From contig NZ_VCIG01000009.1 in NCBI RefSeq assembly GCF_006345815.1, forward strand, positions 124,001 through 188,000: a stretch of DNA of 64,000 nucleotides, read 5' to 3'. The DNA is from Ochrobactrum sp. CGA5 (lineage in GTDB: Bacteria; Pseudomonadota; Alphaproteobacteria; Rhizobiales; Rhizobiaceae). The translations under genes were made by a program, and so were the position numbers. The notes under the pieces were generated by a model. It saw nothing but the letters and a program-made list of their open reading frames with translations, was not told the DNA's origin and did no database searches. Shown one piece after another: positions 18,791 through 27,495 of this stretch (positions within the stretch are counted from its first letter, which is position 1; each line of letters starts with the position of its first letter).

Positions 18791-19333
18791 TCAGTCGAAG
18801 ACTTCGCCCGGATATACGCCCCACAGGTCCGATTGCTTGATCCAGCCACGGACACCGCCCATGTCGACACGGCACCATTGACCGGTGCATTCACGCACCG
18901 TACCGACCACACCGGGTTCGATTTCGGCCGCAAGGCCCGATGTATCGCTGGCATCGCGGCGCATATTGATCATCGAACCGTGATTGTCCTTGAGCCAGGG
19001 CGCCGTAATGGCGGTTCGCTTGCCGGAAAGCAGTGACTGGTAAACCCAGCCTTCCGTGCCATCCGCATCACGGATACGACGCCAGTTGTCATATTCCTGG
19101 ATGATCTCGACTGGCAACCCCGCCTTCATGAAAAGCCATGAAACTGCATAATCACGCCCCGGTCCGACACGCAGATTGACGCGTGCAGGTTTAAGGCTGA
19201 CGAAACGCGGCACGGGAAGCCCGCTCGGGCCGATAGTTGTGCCTGCCGGCGTCGCAGCTTGTGCGCCATGCCTATGCGACGCACCAAGCGGTGCCAGAAT
19301 GAGAATAAATGCCAGAAAGCCAAGCGTGGCCAT
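18791..19333 (-). CDS. Secreted SH3-domain protein (two bacterial SH3 repeats)
   Basis: The protein starts with a clear signal peptide (MATLGFLAFILILAPLGAS) and then carries two bacterial SH3-type domains, first around LKPARVNLRVGPGRDYAVSW with WRRIRDADGTEGWVYQSLL, then INMRRDASDTSGLAAEIEPG with WCRVDMGGVRGWIKQSDLWG. Such domains bind cell-wall peptides, so a periplasmic envelope role is likely. The open frame reaches back to 19468, but that would put ~45 residues before the signal peptide; I therefore favour the ATG at 19333. No good ribosome-binding site is visible at either start. Confidence 0.82.
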   Translation of the reverse strand: MATLGFLAFILILAPLGASHRHGAQAATPAGTTIGPSGLPVPRFVSLKPARVNLRVGPGRDYAVSWLFMKAGLPVEIIQEYDNWRRIRDADGTEGWVYQSLLSGKRTAITAPWLKDNHGSMINMRRDASDTSGLAAEIEPGVVGTVRECTGQWCRVDMGGVRGWIKQSDLWGVYPGEVFD

Positions 19334-19468
19334 CAAAAAGCGTTGCGAAAGTACTCTGTACAAACTGCGACCTCTCGCCGTCCCGTCATGACAGAGCGGC
19401 AGTAGCTTCGGCAGTTTATGAGGGCTGCGAGGCGACGTTGCCGTCCTGTTTCCAGATCGTCGATCCAT

Positions 19469-19801
19469 TTGTATGTAACAGATGGAGATGCGATCTAATT
19501 ATTTGATTTTAAATGCATCTCTTTGGAGAATCGTTAAGGATTTTCCAAGAGGCACCTGAAGTTTCCGGTTTTTCTTTGTCTTTGCTGCTTCGCCTTGATA
19601 GAGATGTTCAGCCGAAGCAATGTCCCATATTGCACCGCCTTGGTTAAGGAGGTCTCAACATGAAGCTTCGGTGAACGCATTTTCGGGAAAAGTGGGAGTC
19701 GGTTTTCCGCTGGAAATGTGCAGGAATTTCTTGGAGCATGCGGTACCAGTTGGTTACAATGCAGGGTGTTCCAGGGGGCTTTGCTCAACGATGGGGTGGA
19801 G
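19469..19801. other. Gene-free stretch with a divergent repeat-like element
   Basis: This 333-base stretch lies between the divergent SH3 and hydroxyacid dehydrogenase genes. At ~19672-19725 it holds GAACGCATTTTCGGGAAAAGTGGGAGTCGG followed by TTTTCCGCTGGAAATGTGC, which resembles a second subtype of rhizobial intergenic repeat. Small open frames here show no family match. Otherwise I see nothing. Confidence 0.5.
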
Positions 19802-20806
19802 ATGTCGAACAAGAAGAAGCCGCTGGTCGTTCTTACGCGGAAATTGCCGGACCCAGTGGAAACCCGAATGCGGGAACTGTTTGATGCGCGTCTGAACATA
19901 GACGACCACCGCATGAATCAGCCGGAAATCATCGCTGCGATGAAGGAAGCAGACGTTCTGGTGCCCTGCATCACGGATGTCATCGATGCAGCAGCAATCG
20001 AACAGGCCGGCCCCAATCTCAAGCTGATCGCAAATTTTGGCAATGGCGTGGACAATATCGATGTCGCGGCGGCCGCAAAGCGTGGGATCACAGTCACCAA
20101 TACGCCAAATGTCCTCACCGAAGACACTGCGGACATGACCCTGGCATTGCTGCTGTCAGTGCCGAGGCGTCTGGTGGAAGGGGCCAATGTGCTCAACGAG
20201 CGTCATGGGCAATGGCCGGGCTGGTCGCCGACCTGGATGCTTGGACGGCGAATATGGGGCAAACGCCTTGGTATTGTCGGCATGGGACGCATCGGCACGG
20301 CTGTTGCACGCCGCGCCAAGGCTTTCGGGCTTTCTATCCACTATCACAATCGCAAGCGTGTCAATCCACAGGTCGAGGAAGAGCTGGAAGCGACCTATTG
20401 GGATAGTCTCGACCAGATGTTGGCCCGGATGGATATTATCTCGGTCAACTGTCCGTCAACGCCAGCCACATTCCATCTGCTGTCCGCACGCCGTATCGCG
20501 CTAATGCAGCCGACTGCCTATATGGTCAACACGGCTCGTGGTCAGATCATTGACGAAAATGCGCTGATCGAGTTGATCGAGCAGGGCAAGCTTGCCGGAG
20601 CGGGGCTGGACGTGTTCGAAAACGAACCGGCGGTCAATCCCCGCCTGCTGGCCCTTGCCGAAAAGGGCAAGGTCGTTCTGCTGCCACACATGGGGTCGGC
20701 CACCATGGAAGGCCGCATCGATATGGGCGACAAGGTCATCATCAATATCAAGGCTTTTGTCGACGGGCACCGCCCGCCTGACCGCGTATTGCCGAACCGG
20801 GTTTAA
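19802..20806 (+). CDS. D-2-hydroxyacid dehydrogenase (glyoxylate reductase-like)
   Basis: This is a 334-residue NAD(P)-dependent D-2-hydroxyacid dehydrogenase. It has GIVGMGRIGTAVARR for the cofactor, the catalytic Arg in NTARGQ, Glu in ENEPAVNP and His in LPHMGSAT. The open frame starts earlier (19718), but GGGGTGGAG sits directly before the ATG at 19802, and the family N-terminus (KKPLVVLTRKLPDPVE) starts there. It is distinct from the hydroxyacid dehydrogenase of the yej operon. Glyoxylate, hydroxypyruvate or a longer 2-keto acid are possible substrates. Confidence 0.9.
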   Translation: MSNKKKPLVVLTRKLPDPVETRMRELFDARLNIDDHRMNQPEIIAAMKEADVLVPCITDVIDAAAIEQAGPNLKLIANFGNGVDNIDVAAAAKRGITVTNTPNVLTEDTADMTLALLLSVPRRLVEGANVLNERHGQWPGWSPTWMLGRRIWGKRLGIVGMGRIGTAVARRAKAFGLSIHYHNRKRVNPQVEEELEATYWDSLDQMLARMDIISVNCPSTPATFHLLSARRIALMQPTAYMVNTARGQIIDENALIELIEQGKLAGAGLDVFENEPAVNPRLLALAEKGKVVLLPHMGSATMEGRIDMGDKVIINIKAFVDGHRPPDRVLPNRV

Positions 20807-21645
20807 CTTTTCCGGCTTGCGACCTGCGTTTCTTCGGCGTTCTTGCCGTCGATGAAACGCAGGACCGTATGCGCATAAAGGCGCGGCTTCTCCACCGGGG
20901 CGCCGTGCCCGGCATCAGGCAGAATGATCAATTCAGCACCCGGTATCTGGCTAGCGATGAACTCCGTATGTTCGCGCGTGACAGCCGTATCGCGATCGCC
21001 GATCACAATCGCCGTGCGCACCCGAATATCGGACAAGTCCTCATCGGTATAGTTTGGTTCATTCGCCCAGAGTGCATGAATTTCCTTATCTATACTCTCA
21101 TAGTGCCGTAGTTCCGGTATCGGCTTTCCCTCGGCGCGTGCCTCCGCATAACCGGTATTGCCGTCGGGCGTGACATTGGCCGCTTGCGCGAACAGGCTTT
21201 TCAGCCGTTCAGGATAGCGCATGGCGATGTCGAGGCCGATAATGCCGCCATCGCTCCACCCCACAAGATCGACCCTGTCGATGCGGAGAAAGTCGAGGAG
21301 CGCCACATAGTCGTCGGCCATCAATCCATAGGTGATCGGGTCATCGGTGCGGGTGGAGCGCCCCTGTCCGCGGCTATCGGCAACGATCACGGTGTGGTGG
21401 CGCGCAAGAATTGGAAGCTGCGCATCCCATACATGCTGGTCGGACAGACCGCCGGGAATAAGCAGGATTGGCGGTCCCTTGCCAACGATCCGGTAGTACA
21501 TTTCGATTCCGTTCACCTCGGCAAAGGCGGCTGGGGACGCAAGAATGGTCATACGCGCAACTCTCTCAGTCGAAACAGGTGAAGAAAAAGACAAAGCAAA
21601 GCCGATCAGCAAAGCGGCTATCGTCAGTGTCCTCTTTCCCTTCAT
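20803..21645 (-). CDS. Exported alpha/beta hydrolase
   Basis: This 280-residue alpha/beta hydrolase has an N-terminal signal sequence (LTIAALLIGFALSFSS). The nucleophile elbow is GWSDGG (with the Ser as nucleophile), the acid is likely Asp in VIGDRDTAV and the base His is in DAGHGAPVE. The oxyanion region reads LLIPGG. It overlaps the converging dehydrogenase at the stop codons and lies 18 bases downstream of the NlpC/P60 gene. The substrate is unknown; an ester or lactone is plausible. Confidence 0.88.
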   Translation of the reverse strand: MKGKRTLTIAALLIGFALSFSSPVSTERVARMTILASPAAFAEVNGIEMYYRIVGKGPPILLIPGGLSDQHVWDAQLPILARHHTVIVADSRGQGRSTRTDDPITYGLMADDYVALLDFLRIDRVDLVGWSDGGIIGLDIAMRYPERLKSLFAQAANVTPDGNTGYAEARAEGKPIPELRHYESIDKEIHALWANEPNYTDEDLSDIRVRTAIVIGDRDTAVTREHTEFIASQIPGAELIILPDAGHGAPVEKPRLYAHTVLRFIDGKNAEETQVASRKS

Positions 21646-21663
21646 GGATTCCCGGTCTCATTT

Positions 21664-22524
21664 TCAGGGTCTGCGGACAAGTGTCGGCAAATCATATAGA
21701 TAGGCAATGCGTTTGATGGCATCCCGAAGCGGCTCGAGCGTGACCGTCATGGTGTGACCGCTCGCGTGGATCAGCATATCGGGCGAAGCGCAGATCGCGA
21801 CATGGCCTTTCCAGAAGACGAGATCACCGCGCTTCAGGTTCGAATAGGTCGCATCTGGCTCGATGACTTCGCCGAGCGTATTCTGCTGCATGTCGGAATC
21901 ACGTAGAACCCTCCGGCCTGCAACCCACATGCACAATTGCACAATACCGGAGCAGTCGATGCCGAAACCCGATGTGCCGCCCCACAGATAGGGCGTGTGA
22001 AGAAGAGTTTCGGCGACAGCCACATAGTCGGAAGCATGGTCACCGACCGGCGCAAGATGGCTTGCAATCAGCGCCTCGCCGCTTTCCAGAAGCGCATATC
22101 TCGTGCCGCGCGTTTCTGCTGCGCCGACAATACGCACGCGCGAGCCGAGCGACAGAGCTTTCGTATGCGGAAAGCGGAGATCGGAGCCAGGATAAACGAA
22201 GGTACGCGGCACGATGACCAGATGTGTTTCGGTTCCTGCGGGCTGTTCCAGCGCGGCAGAGGAGACATAGCCCGTATAGCCATCGCGTTCCGCCTGCACC
22301 CACGACCAGCCGTCCATTTCCTCGAAGACGCGGACGCCATCGCCAAAGATTATCTGGGTCTGCGGTCCGCTGTCCATACGCGGTTCGGCGCGCAGATCGA
22401 CAACGGGAACGCAAACCTGCATCGGCGTGCCAGCGGTAAAGCGAGCAGCCTCCACCTGTCCGGTCAGCCGCTCATCGGCGAGATCAGGGCGATAGGCATT
22501 GAGGCGGCGGTCGAGCATGGTCAA
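21664..22524 (-). CDS. NlpC/P60 family peptidase with SH3 domains
   Basis: This 286-residue protein combines SH3-type regions (CVPVVDLRAEPRMDS and VRVFEEMDGWSWVQAERDGYTGYVSS) with a C-terminal NlpC/P60 domain. The catalytic Cys is in FGIDCSGIVQLC, the His in LIHASGHT, and GDLVFWKGHVAIC is the usual context for a third active residue. These enzymes cut the D-Glu to diamino acid bond in peptidoglycan peptides. There is no N-terminal signal, so it may act in the cytoplasm on recycled muropeptides (dipeptidyl-peptidase VI type). The start overlaps marR by 4 bases. Confidence 0.9.
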   Translation of the reverse strand: MTMLDRRLNAYRPDLADERLTGQVEAARFTAGTPMQVCVPVVDLRAEPRMDSGPQTQIIFGDGVRVFEEMDGWSWVQAERDGYTGYVSSAALEQPAGTETHLVIVPRTFVYPGSDLRFPHTKALSLGSRVRIVGAAETRGTRYALLESGEALIASHLAPVGDHASDYVAVAETLLHTPYLWGGTSGFGIDCSGIVQLCMWVAGRRVLRDSDMQQNTLGEVIEPDATYSNLKRGDLVFWKGHVAICASPDMLIHASGHTMTVTLEPLRDAIKRIAYLYDLPTLVRRP

Positions 22525-22871
22525 AGTGGCAACTCCCTGGCTTTGGCGATCACCAGATCGCCCAGTCTTTCAACATAAAGTGCACCGGCGACTGTCCTCT
22601 TTACTAGCACATTTCGTCGGTCTTTTTCATCACGATGCCGGGAGACGAGCTCGAGTGCGCCCATCGTGTCGAGCGCACGGGTGACAACCGGCTTGGTGAC
22701 ATTCAGTTTTGCTGAAAGCCCCCGCACGGTATGCGGTGGGGGTTCCAGATAGATGGTCAGGAGAATAGCTACCTGTCGCGTGGTGAGGTCGGGCATCTCG
22801 TCACGCACCTGTTCAAGCGACAGGGTTCTCAACAATGTAAGTGCCTGCAACGGCTTCAGCTCAATTGGCAT
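22521..22871 (-). CDS. MarR-type winged-helix transcriptional regulator
   Basis: This is a small winged-helix regulator, 116 residues from the ATG at 22871, which is preceded by GGTGGAG. A TTG start at 22916 would add 15 residues. The recognition helix region is LSAKLNVTKPVVTRALDTMGALELVSRHRDEKDRRNV, with the DxRxxxV wing typical of MarR. It is coupled to the NlpC/P60 gene, so it could control this operon; that is inferred. The effector is unknown. Confidence 0.85.
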   Translation of the reverse strand: MPIELKPLQALTLLRTLSLEQVRDEMPDLTTRQVAILLTIYLEPPPHTVRGLSAKLNVTKPVVTRALDTMGALELVSRHRDEKDRRNVLVKRTVAGALYVERLGDLVIAKARELPL

Positions 22872-22955
22872 CCGGCTCCACCAGAATGGGGATTGTTTCG
22901 GAACCGTTTTATTCAACCTGCTTTCAGTGTCTCAGGCAAGTGAAATCGGGCGAAT

Positions 22956-24338
22956 TCAGCGCGCCGGGTAACGTTCCTTCAAAAGCTGGTAAAGAGCGCG
23001 AATGGCTTGCGCTTCGCCGCCGACCGGGGAAGCTGGCTTTTCGACCGGCACCCAGCCGAAAATGTCGAAATGCGCCCATGCGTGAGCCTTTTCTACGAAT
23101 TTGCTGAGAAACAGCGCTGCCGTCACCGACCCGGCAAAACCGTCGGTGGTGACATTGTTGATGTCAGCGATCCGCGAAGATAGTTTTTGCGCATAGGGCT
23201 TCCACAGCGGCATCCGCCATAGCGGGTCCGCTGTGATATCCGCATTGTGCGCAATTGAGGCGGCAAGTCCGTCATCATGCGTATAGAATGGCGGCAGATC
23301 GGGGCCGAGCGCGACACGCGCAGCGCCCGTCAGCGTCGCCATATCGATCAGCAGCGCTGGTTCTTCTTCATCGGCAAGCGCAAGCGCGTCAGCGAGAACC
23401 AGCCGGCCTTCCGCATCTGTATTGCCGATTTCGACGGTCAAACCCTTGCGGCTTTGCAAGACATCGCCCGGACGGAAGGCATTACCGGCAATCGAATTCT
23501 CCACTGCCGGGATCAACACGCGCAACCGCACCGGCAATTTTGCGTCCATGATCATGGAGGCTAGTCCCAGCACATTGGCAGCTCCACCCATATCCTTTTT
23601 CATCAACAGCATGCCGCTTGCCGGTTTGATATCGAGACCGCCTGTGTCGAAGCAAACGCCCTTGCCAACCAACGTGACTTTCGGGTCGCTTGCCCTGCCC
23701 CAGCCAAGATCGATCAAGCGTGGTGCAATCGCACCCGCACGACCAACTGCATGAATCATCGGAAAGTTCTTCTCCAAAAGCGCATCGCCTTCGGTGACCG
23801 CAATGTCCGCCTTGTGTTTCGCCGCCAGTTCACGAGCGACATGTTCAAGGGCGTCAGGCCCCATATCGTTAGTCGGCGTATTGATGAGATCGCGCACCAG
23901 CGTGACCGCAGCGGCTATACGACGGATCTCCGCTTCATCCACACCTTCGGGCAGAGCAAGACGGATTACCTTGCCGTTCGACTTGCGATAACGCGCAAAA
24001 CTATAGCCGCCCATCAGGAAGCCCAGGACGGCAAGCGCAGCCTCATCGGTCGCACCGTCAATATGCCAGTCTCCTTCAGGGAGGTTTCGTGCAAGCTTCC
24101 CGGCCAGAAGTTGCGATTGGCCACCCTTTTCCTGGTCTCCCGTTCCAAACAGTGCACCCGATACGGCTCCACCTGCACCGGGAAGGATGAGGATACGTCC
24201 GGCTTCGCCGTCAAAGCCATGGGCTTTTGCCCATGCAAACGCATCGGCAGGCAGGCCAGATGCTTCCAACCCGCCTCTCGGCGTAAACCGGATGGGGCGG
24301 CTTTGTTCGGATTTTCGGGAAAGGAGTTCGACAGACAT
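22956..24338 (-). CDS. Leucyl aminopeptidase family protein (M17)
   Basis: This M17 metallo-aminopeptidase removes N-terminal residues from peptides in the cytoplasm. The signature NTDAEGRLVLADAL and the metal-binding GKGVCFDTGGLDIKPA are intact; the protein is 460 residues. The open frame extends to 24482, but the upstream ~145 bases are a copy of the dispersed stem-loop repeat, so the ATG at 24338 (MSVELLSRKSEQ, preceded by AGAAAGAA) is the real start. It is the first gene of a minus-strand unit with marR, nlpC/P60 and the hydrolase, a group suited to turnover of peptides and muropeptides. Confidence 0.92.
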   Translation of the reverse strand: MSVELLSRKSEQSRPIRFTPRGGLEASGLPADAFAWAKAHGFDGEAGRILILPGAGGAVSGALFGTGDQEKGGQSQLLAGKLARNLPEGDWHIDGATDEAALAVLGFLMGGYSFARYRKSNGKVIRLALPEGVDEAEIRRIAAAVTLVRDLINTPTNDMGPDALEHVARELAAKHKADIAVTEGDALLEKNFPMIHAVGRAGAIAPRLIDLGWGRASDPKVTLVGKGVCFDTGGLDIKPASGMLLMKKDMGGAANVLGLASMIMDAKLPVRLRVLIPAVENSIAGNAFRPGDVLQSRKGLTVEIGNTDAEGRLVLADALALADEEEPALLIDMATLTGAARVALGPDLPPFYTHDDGLAASIAHNADITADPLWRMPLWKPYAQKLSSRIADINNVTTDGFAGSVTAALFLSKFVEKAHAWAHFDIFGWVPVEKPASPVGGEAQAIRALYQLLKERYPAR

Positions 24339-24407
24339 GATGTTCTTTCTGAGCAGTAGGCGATCTCCGGCAAAAGCGCTGGGATTTTGTCGGAAGTTCA
24401 TAGAAAC

Positions 24408-24480
24408 GGACAGATAGCGCATGCCGAAACGTGTGAAGCGGCTTTCGGACAAGATGCGCGTCAAAACAAACAGATAGAGC
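24408..24480 (-). repeat. Dispersed Rhizobiales-type stem-loop repeat, copy B
   Basis: CCGAAACGTGTGAAGCGGCTTTCGG is the inverted orientation of the core seen at 3413. It is flanked by GATGCGCGTCAAAACAAACAGATAGAGC, which matches the flank of copy C (60489) closely. Confidence 0.8.
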
Positions 24481-24623
24481 AATTATTGCCGTGCGAATAG
24501 AGAAACCGCAATCGCTTTATTAACCAATCATTAGGGTTAACAGACTATTGATTTAGAGGGAATTGGGCTTGAGGGTGCCTAAGGTATGTTGGATGCACGA
24601 CACGCTTTAGCAGGAGAGGCGGC

Positions 24624-25430
24624 ATGCTGAACATCGCTCGAAAAAACGCTATCGCAATACGTATCGGCTTCGCCTGCATTCTTTCGGCACTTGTCGTTTC
24701 CGGGTGCACATCGGTTGATCGGACCACCACCGGGTCGGTGCGTCGCGCGGCAACCGCCGCCACTTTCGACAACATGAACAACGCTCAGCTTTCAGCCATG
24801 GCTGGACGGCTTGGCGCACAATATGAACGCAATCCGAAGGATCGTCAGACAGCACTCAACTATGCTAATGTACTGGCGCGTCTCGGTCGCAACGATCAGG
24901 CATTGGCCGTCATGCGGGCGCTCGCCATTGTCTATCCCAAAGATCAGGCTGTTCTCGCCGCTTATGGCAAGGCGCTCGCCGGTGCTGGCCAGTTTGACGG
25001 TGCGCTTGATGCCATTCGCCGCGCGCAGAATCCTGCTTATCCTGACTGGAAACTGGTTTCCGCAGAAGGCGCCATTCTCGACCAGATGGGAAAGCGGGAG
25101 GAAGCCCGGGCGACCTACCAGAAGGCGCTGCAACTTCAGCCGAATGAGCCGTCGATCATCTCCAATATGGGTATGTCCTATCTTCTGGCTGGCGACGCGC
25201 GGACAGCAGAAAGCTATTTCAAACAGGCTGCCGCTGCGCCCGGCGCAGACAGCCGTGTGCGCCAGAATCTTGCCCTGTCAGTTGGTTTGCAGGGGCGCTT
25301 TCAGGAAGCCGAGGCGATTGCGGCGCGCGAGATTTCTCCGCAGCAGGCCAAGGCCAATACGGACTATCTCCGTTCCATGCTGGCCCAGCAGAACTCCTGG
25401 AACATGCTCAAGGACAAGCCGAAGGGCTGA
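24624..25430 (+). CDS. tadD: TadD-type TPR lipoprotein of the Flp pilus
   Basis: This 268-residue lipoprotein has a signal peptide ending in a lipobox (LVVSGC) and at least four tetratricopeptide repeats (AGRLGAQYERNPKDRQTALNYA; LARLGRNDQALAVMRALAI; LDQMGKREEARATYQKALQLQPNEP; YLLAGDARTAESYFKQAAAAPG). TadD is a pilotin-like factor that helps the CpaC/RcpA secretin assemble in the outer membrane. It has its own start signal (CAGGAGAGG) and converges on tadC of the main pilus operon. Confidence 0.88.
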   Translation: MLNIARKNAIAIRIGFACILSALVVSGCTSVDRTTTGSVRRAATAATFDNMNNAQLSAMAGRLGAQYERNPKDRQTALNYANVLARLGRNDQALAVMRALAIVYPKDQAVLAAYGKALAGAGQFDGALDAIRRAQNPAYPDWKLVSAEGAILDQMGKREEARATYQKALQLQPNEPSIISNMGMSYLLAGDARTAESYFKQAAAAPGADSRVRQNLALSVGLQGRFQEAEAIAAREISPQQAKANTDYLRSMLAQQNSWNMLKDKPKG

Positions 25431-25469
25431 AACCCCAATCACTTTTCCATTATACTCTGATCGATGGTT

Positions 25470-26471
25470 TCAGTTGCCGCCGAACAATCCGCCTTGCGCC
25501 GAAATCTGAATGAAGGCCGGACCAAGGATCACGATAAAGAGCACCGGCAGGAAGAAAACGATCATCGGCACGGTGAGTTTCGGCGGCAGTGCCGCCGCCT
25601 TCTTTTCGGCTTCCAGCAGGCGCAGATCGCGACTTTCCTGCGAAAGCGTGCGTAACGCCTGTGCTACTGGAGTGCCGTAACGCTCTGCCTGAATGAGTGC
25701 CTGCGTTACGGACTTCACCGGTTCCAGACCCGTTCTATTGGCCAGGTTATCATAGGCCTGACGGCGTTCCGGCAGGAATGAAAGCTCAGCATTGGTCAGC
25801 ATCAGTTCTTCGGCAAGCTCGACGGATTGGATGCCAATTTCATCGGCTACACGCCGAAATGCGGCTTCAGTGGACATGCCCGATTCCACACAGATCAGCA
25901 TCAGGTCGAGCGCGTCCGGCCATGCGCGGCGAATGGATTGTTTGCGCTTGGTAGCCCTGTTCGAGACATAGAGATTGGGCGCGTAGAAGCCAGCATAGCC
26001 GGCGAAAATACATACAAGCAAACGAACGAAGAAGGTTTGATCGGCAAGAACACCAAGCACGAAAATATAGACTACAGCAATCAACATAGCGCCGAAGGGC
26101 AGCACAAAGCGCAGGAACAGAAAGATATTGAGCGGGTTTTGCCCCCTGAAGCCTGCCTGCCTAAGCGAAGCAATCGTCTTTTCGTCGGCAAGCGCGCGCT
26201 TGAGATCAAGCTTTTCAACGAATTGGCGAATGCCCTGCTTTTGCTGATGACGCAGACTGTTTCGACGATCGCTTTCTGCTGCAAGACGGGCGCGCTCCCG
26301 CGAGCGAATGGCCTCGCGCTCGGTTGCGACGGATTTCATACGTGATTTGAGCGCGCTGCCGCTGAGAACCGGCATCAGGATCGTAACCACGGTTGCAAAA
26401 ACCGCAACGGTAATCAAAACCCCGATTAGAAACTGCGGGTCGGTCAGCTTTTGTGTGAGGAGAGAAAGCAT
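25470..26471 (-). CDS. tadC: Flp pilus assembly protein TadC
   Basis: This 333-residue inner-membrane platform protein has a T2SSF-type domain in its C-terminal half (PDALDLMLICVESGMSTEAAFRRVADE), one early hydrophobic segment (FLIGVLITVAVFATVV) and a final one (LTVPMIVFFLPVLFIVILGP). TadC pairs with TadB to drive pilin assembly. It ends the minus-strand tad operon and starts 10 bases after tadB. Confidence 0.95.
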   Translation of the reverse strand: MLSLLTQKLTDPQFLIGVLITVAVFATVVTILMPVLSGSALKSRMKSVATEREAIRSRERARLAAESDRRNSLRHQQKQGIRQFVEKLDLKRALADEKTIASLRQAGFRGQNPLNIFLFLRFVLPFGAMLIAVVYIFVLGVLADQTFFVRLLVCIFAGYAGFYAPNLYVSNRATKRKQSIRRAWPDALDLMLICVESGMSTEAAFRRVADEIGIQSVELAEELMLTNAELSFLPERRQAYDNLANRTGLEPVKSVTQALIQAERYGTPVAQALRTLSQESRDLRLLEAEKKAAALPPKLTVPMIVFFLPVLFIVILGPAFIQISAQGGLFGGN

Positions 26472-26481
26472 GTCCGATACC

Positions 26482-27495
26482 TCACATATCGAAATTGATC
26501 ATGTTTTTCATGATGAAGATGCCGGTCAACATCAAGACCCCTGCAATGCCCAGAAGCATGTGGCCGGTCGAAGAGGTAAAAAGCAGCGTCATATATTGCG
26601 GACTCGTCAGATAGACCAGAAACGTAACGATAAATGGCAGAGCGCCAATGATGGCAGCCGAAGCCTTGGCTTCCATGGAAAGAGCGTTGACCTTGGCCTT
26701 CATCTTCTTCCTGTCGCGCAGAACCTTTGAAAGATTGTTGAGTGCTTCGGAAAGGTTGCCGCCAGCCTGTGCTTGTATCTGGATGACGATGGCGAAGAAA
26801 TTCGTTTCCGGGCAAGGCATGGAATCGGGCATCTTGCCAACGGCTTCGGCGATCGAAAGCCCGATCTGCTGTGCTTCGACAACCTTTTTGAACTCTCCCT
26901 TGACCGGCTCAACCGCCTCGCTCGCAATCAGCCGCAAGCCGTCATTGAGCGGAAGCCCGGCGCGGGTTGCGCGCACGATGACGTCAAGGGCGTTGGGAAA
27001 CTCTTCGAGGAATTTCTTCAGCCGTCGCTTGCGCCTTTGCAGCACAAACCAGCGTGGCAGGCCGAAGAAACCCGCAATGGCGACACCCGGCAGGAAAAGC
27101 AGTGGCGCGCCGAATATCAAAGCGACGAATGAGACAACGAACGCAGTCCCGCCCGAATAGATATAAAATTTCTGCAAGGTGAGATTTAATCCCGCCTGCG
27201 TCAGAAGAATACGGAGGGGCGGATATTTCTGGTTCTTTTCGCGTTGCTTCTGCCGCGCTTCCAGATCCTTGATGTTGTCATGCAGTTGTTTGCGGCGCTT
27301 CTGGATGTCAGCATTTCTGTCGCGTTCGCTGCGCGTTATCGCCCTTTCCGAGCCGCTGTTGCGCACGGTCTCAAAGCGCCGCGTTGCATGATCCTTCTTG
27401 CCGAACTTTTCATAAAAAAGCGCGTAGAACAAAGCCGCGCAGGCAACGATGGCAAGCACGATGAACATCAAAATGCCGGCCCCGGACCCCATCAT
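26482..27495 (-). CDS. tadB: Flp pilus assembly protein TadB
   Basis: This is the 337-residue inner-membrane partner of TadC. A leading hydrophobic helix (GILMFIVLAIVACAALFYALFY) is followed by a charged linker, further helices and the T2SSF domain (FPNALDVIVRATRAGLPLNDGLRLIASE; NFFAIVIQIQAQAGGNLSEALNNLS). Its start overlaps the CpaF stop by 4 bases. Confidence 0.95.
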   Translation of the reverse strand: MMGSGAGILMFIVLAIVACAALFYALFYEKFGKKDHATRRFETVRNSGSERAITRSERDRNADIQKRRKQLHDNIKDLEARQKQREKNQKYPPLRILLTQAGLNLTLQKFYIYSGGTAFVVSFVALIFGAPLLFLPGVAIAGFFGLPRWFVLQRRKRRLKKFLEEFPNALDVIVRATRAGLPLNDGLRLIASEAVEPVKGEFKKVVEAQQIGLSIAEAVGKMPDSMPCPETNFFAIVIQIQAQAGGNLSEALNNLSKVLRDRKKMKAKVNALSMEAKASAAIIGALPFIVTFLVYLTSPQYMTLLFTSSTGHMLLGIAGVLMLTGIFIMKNMINFDM

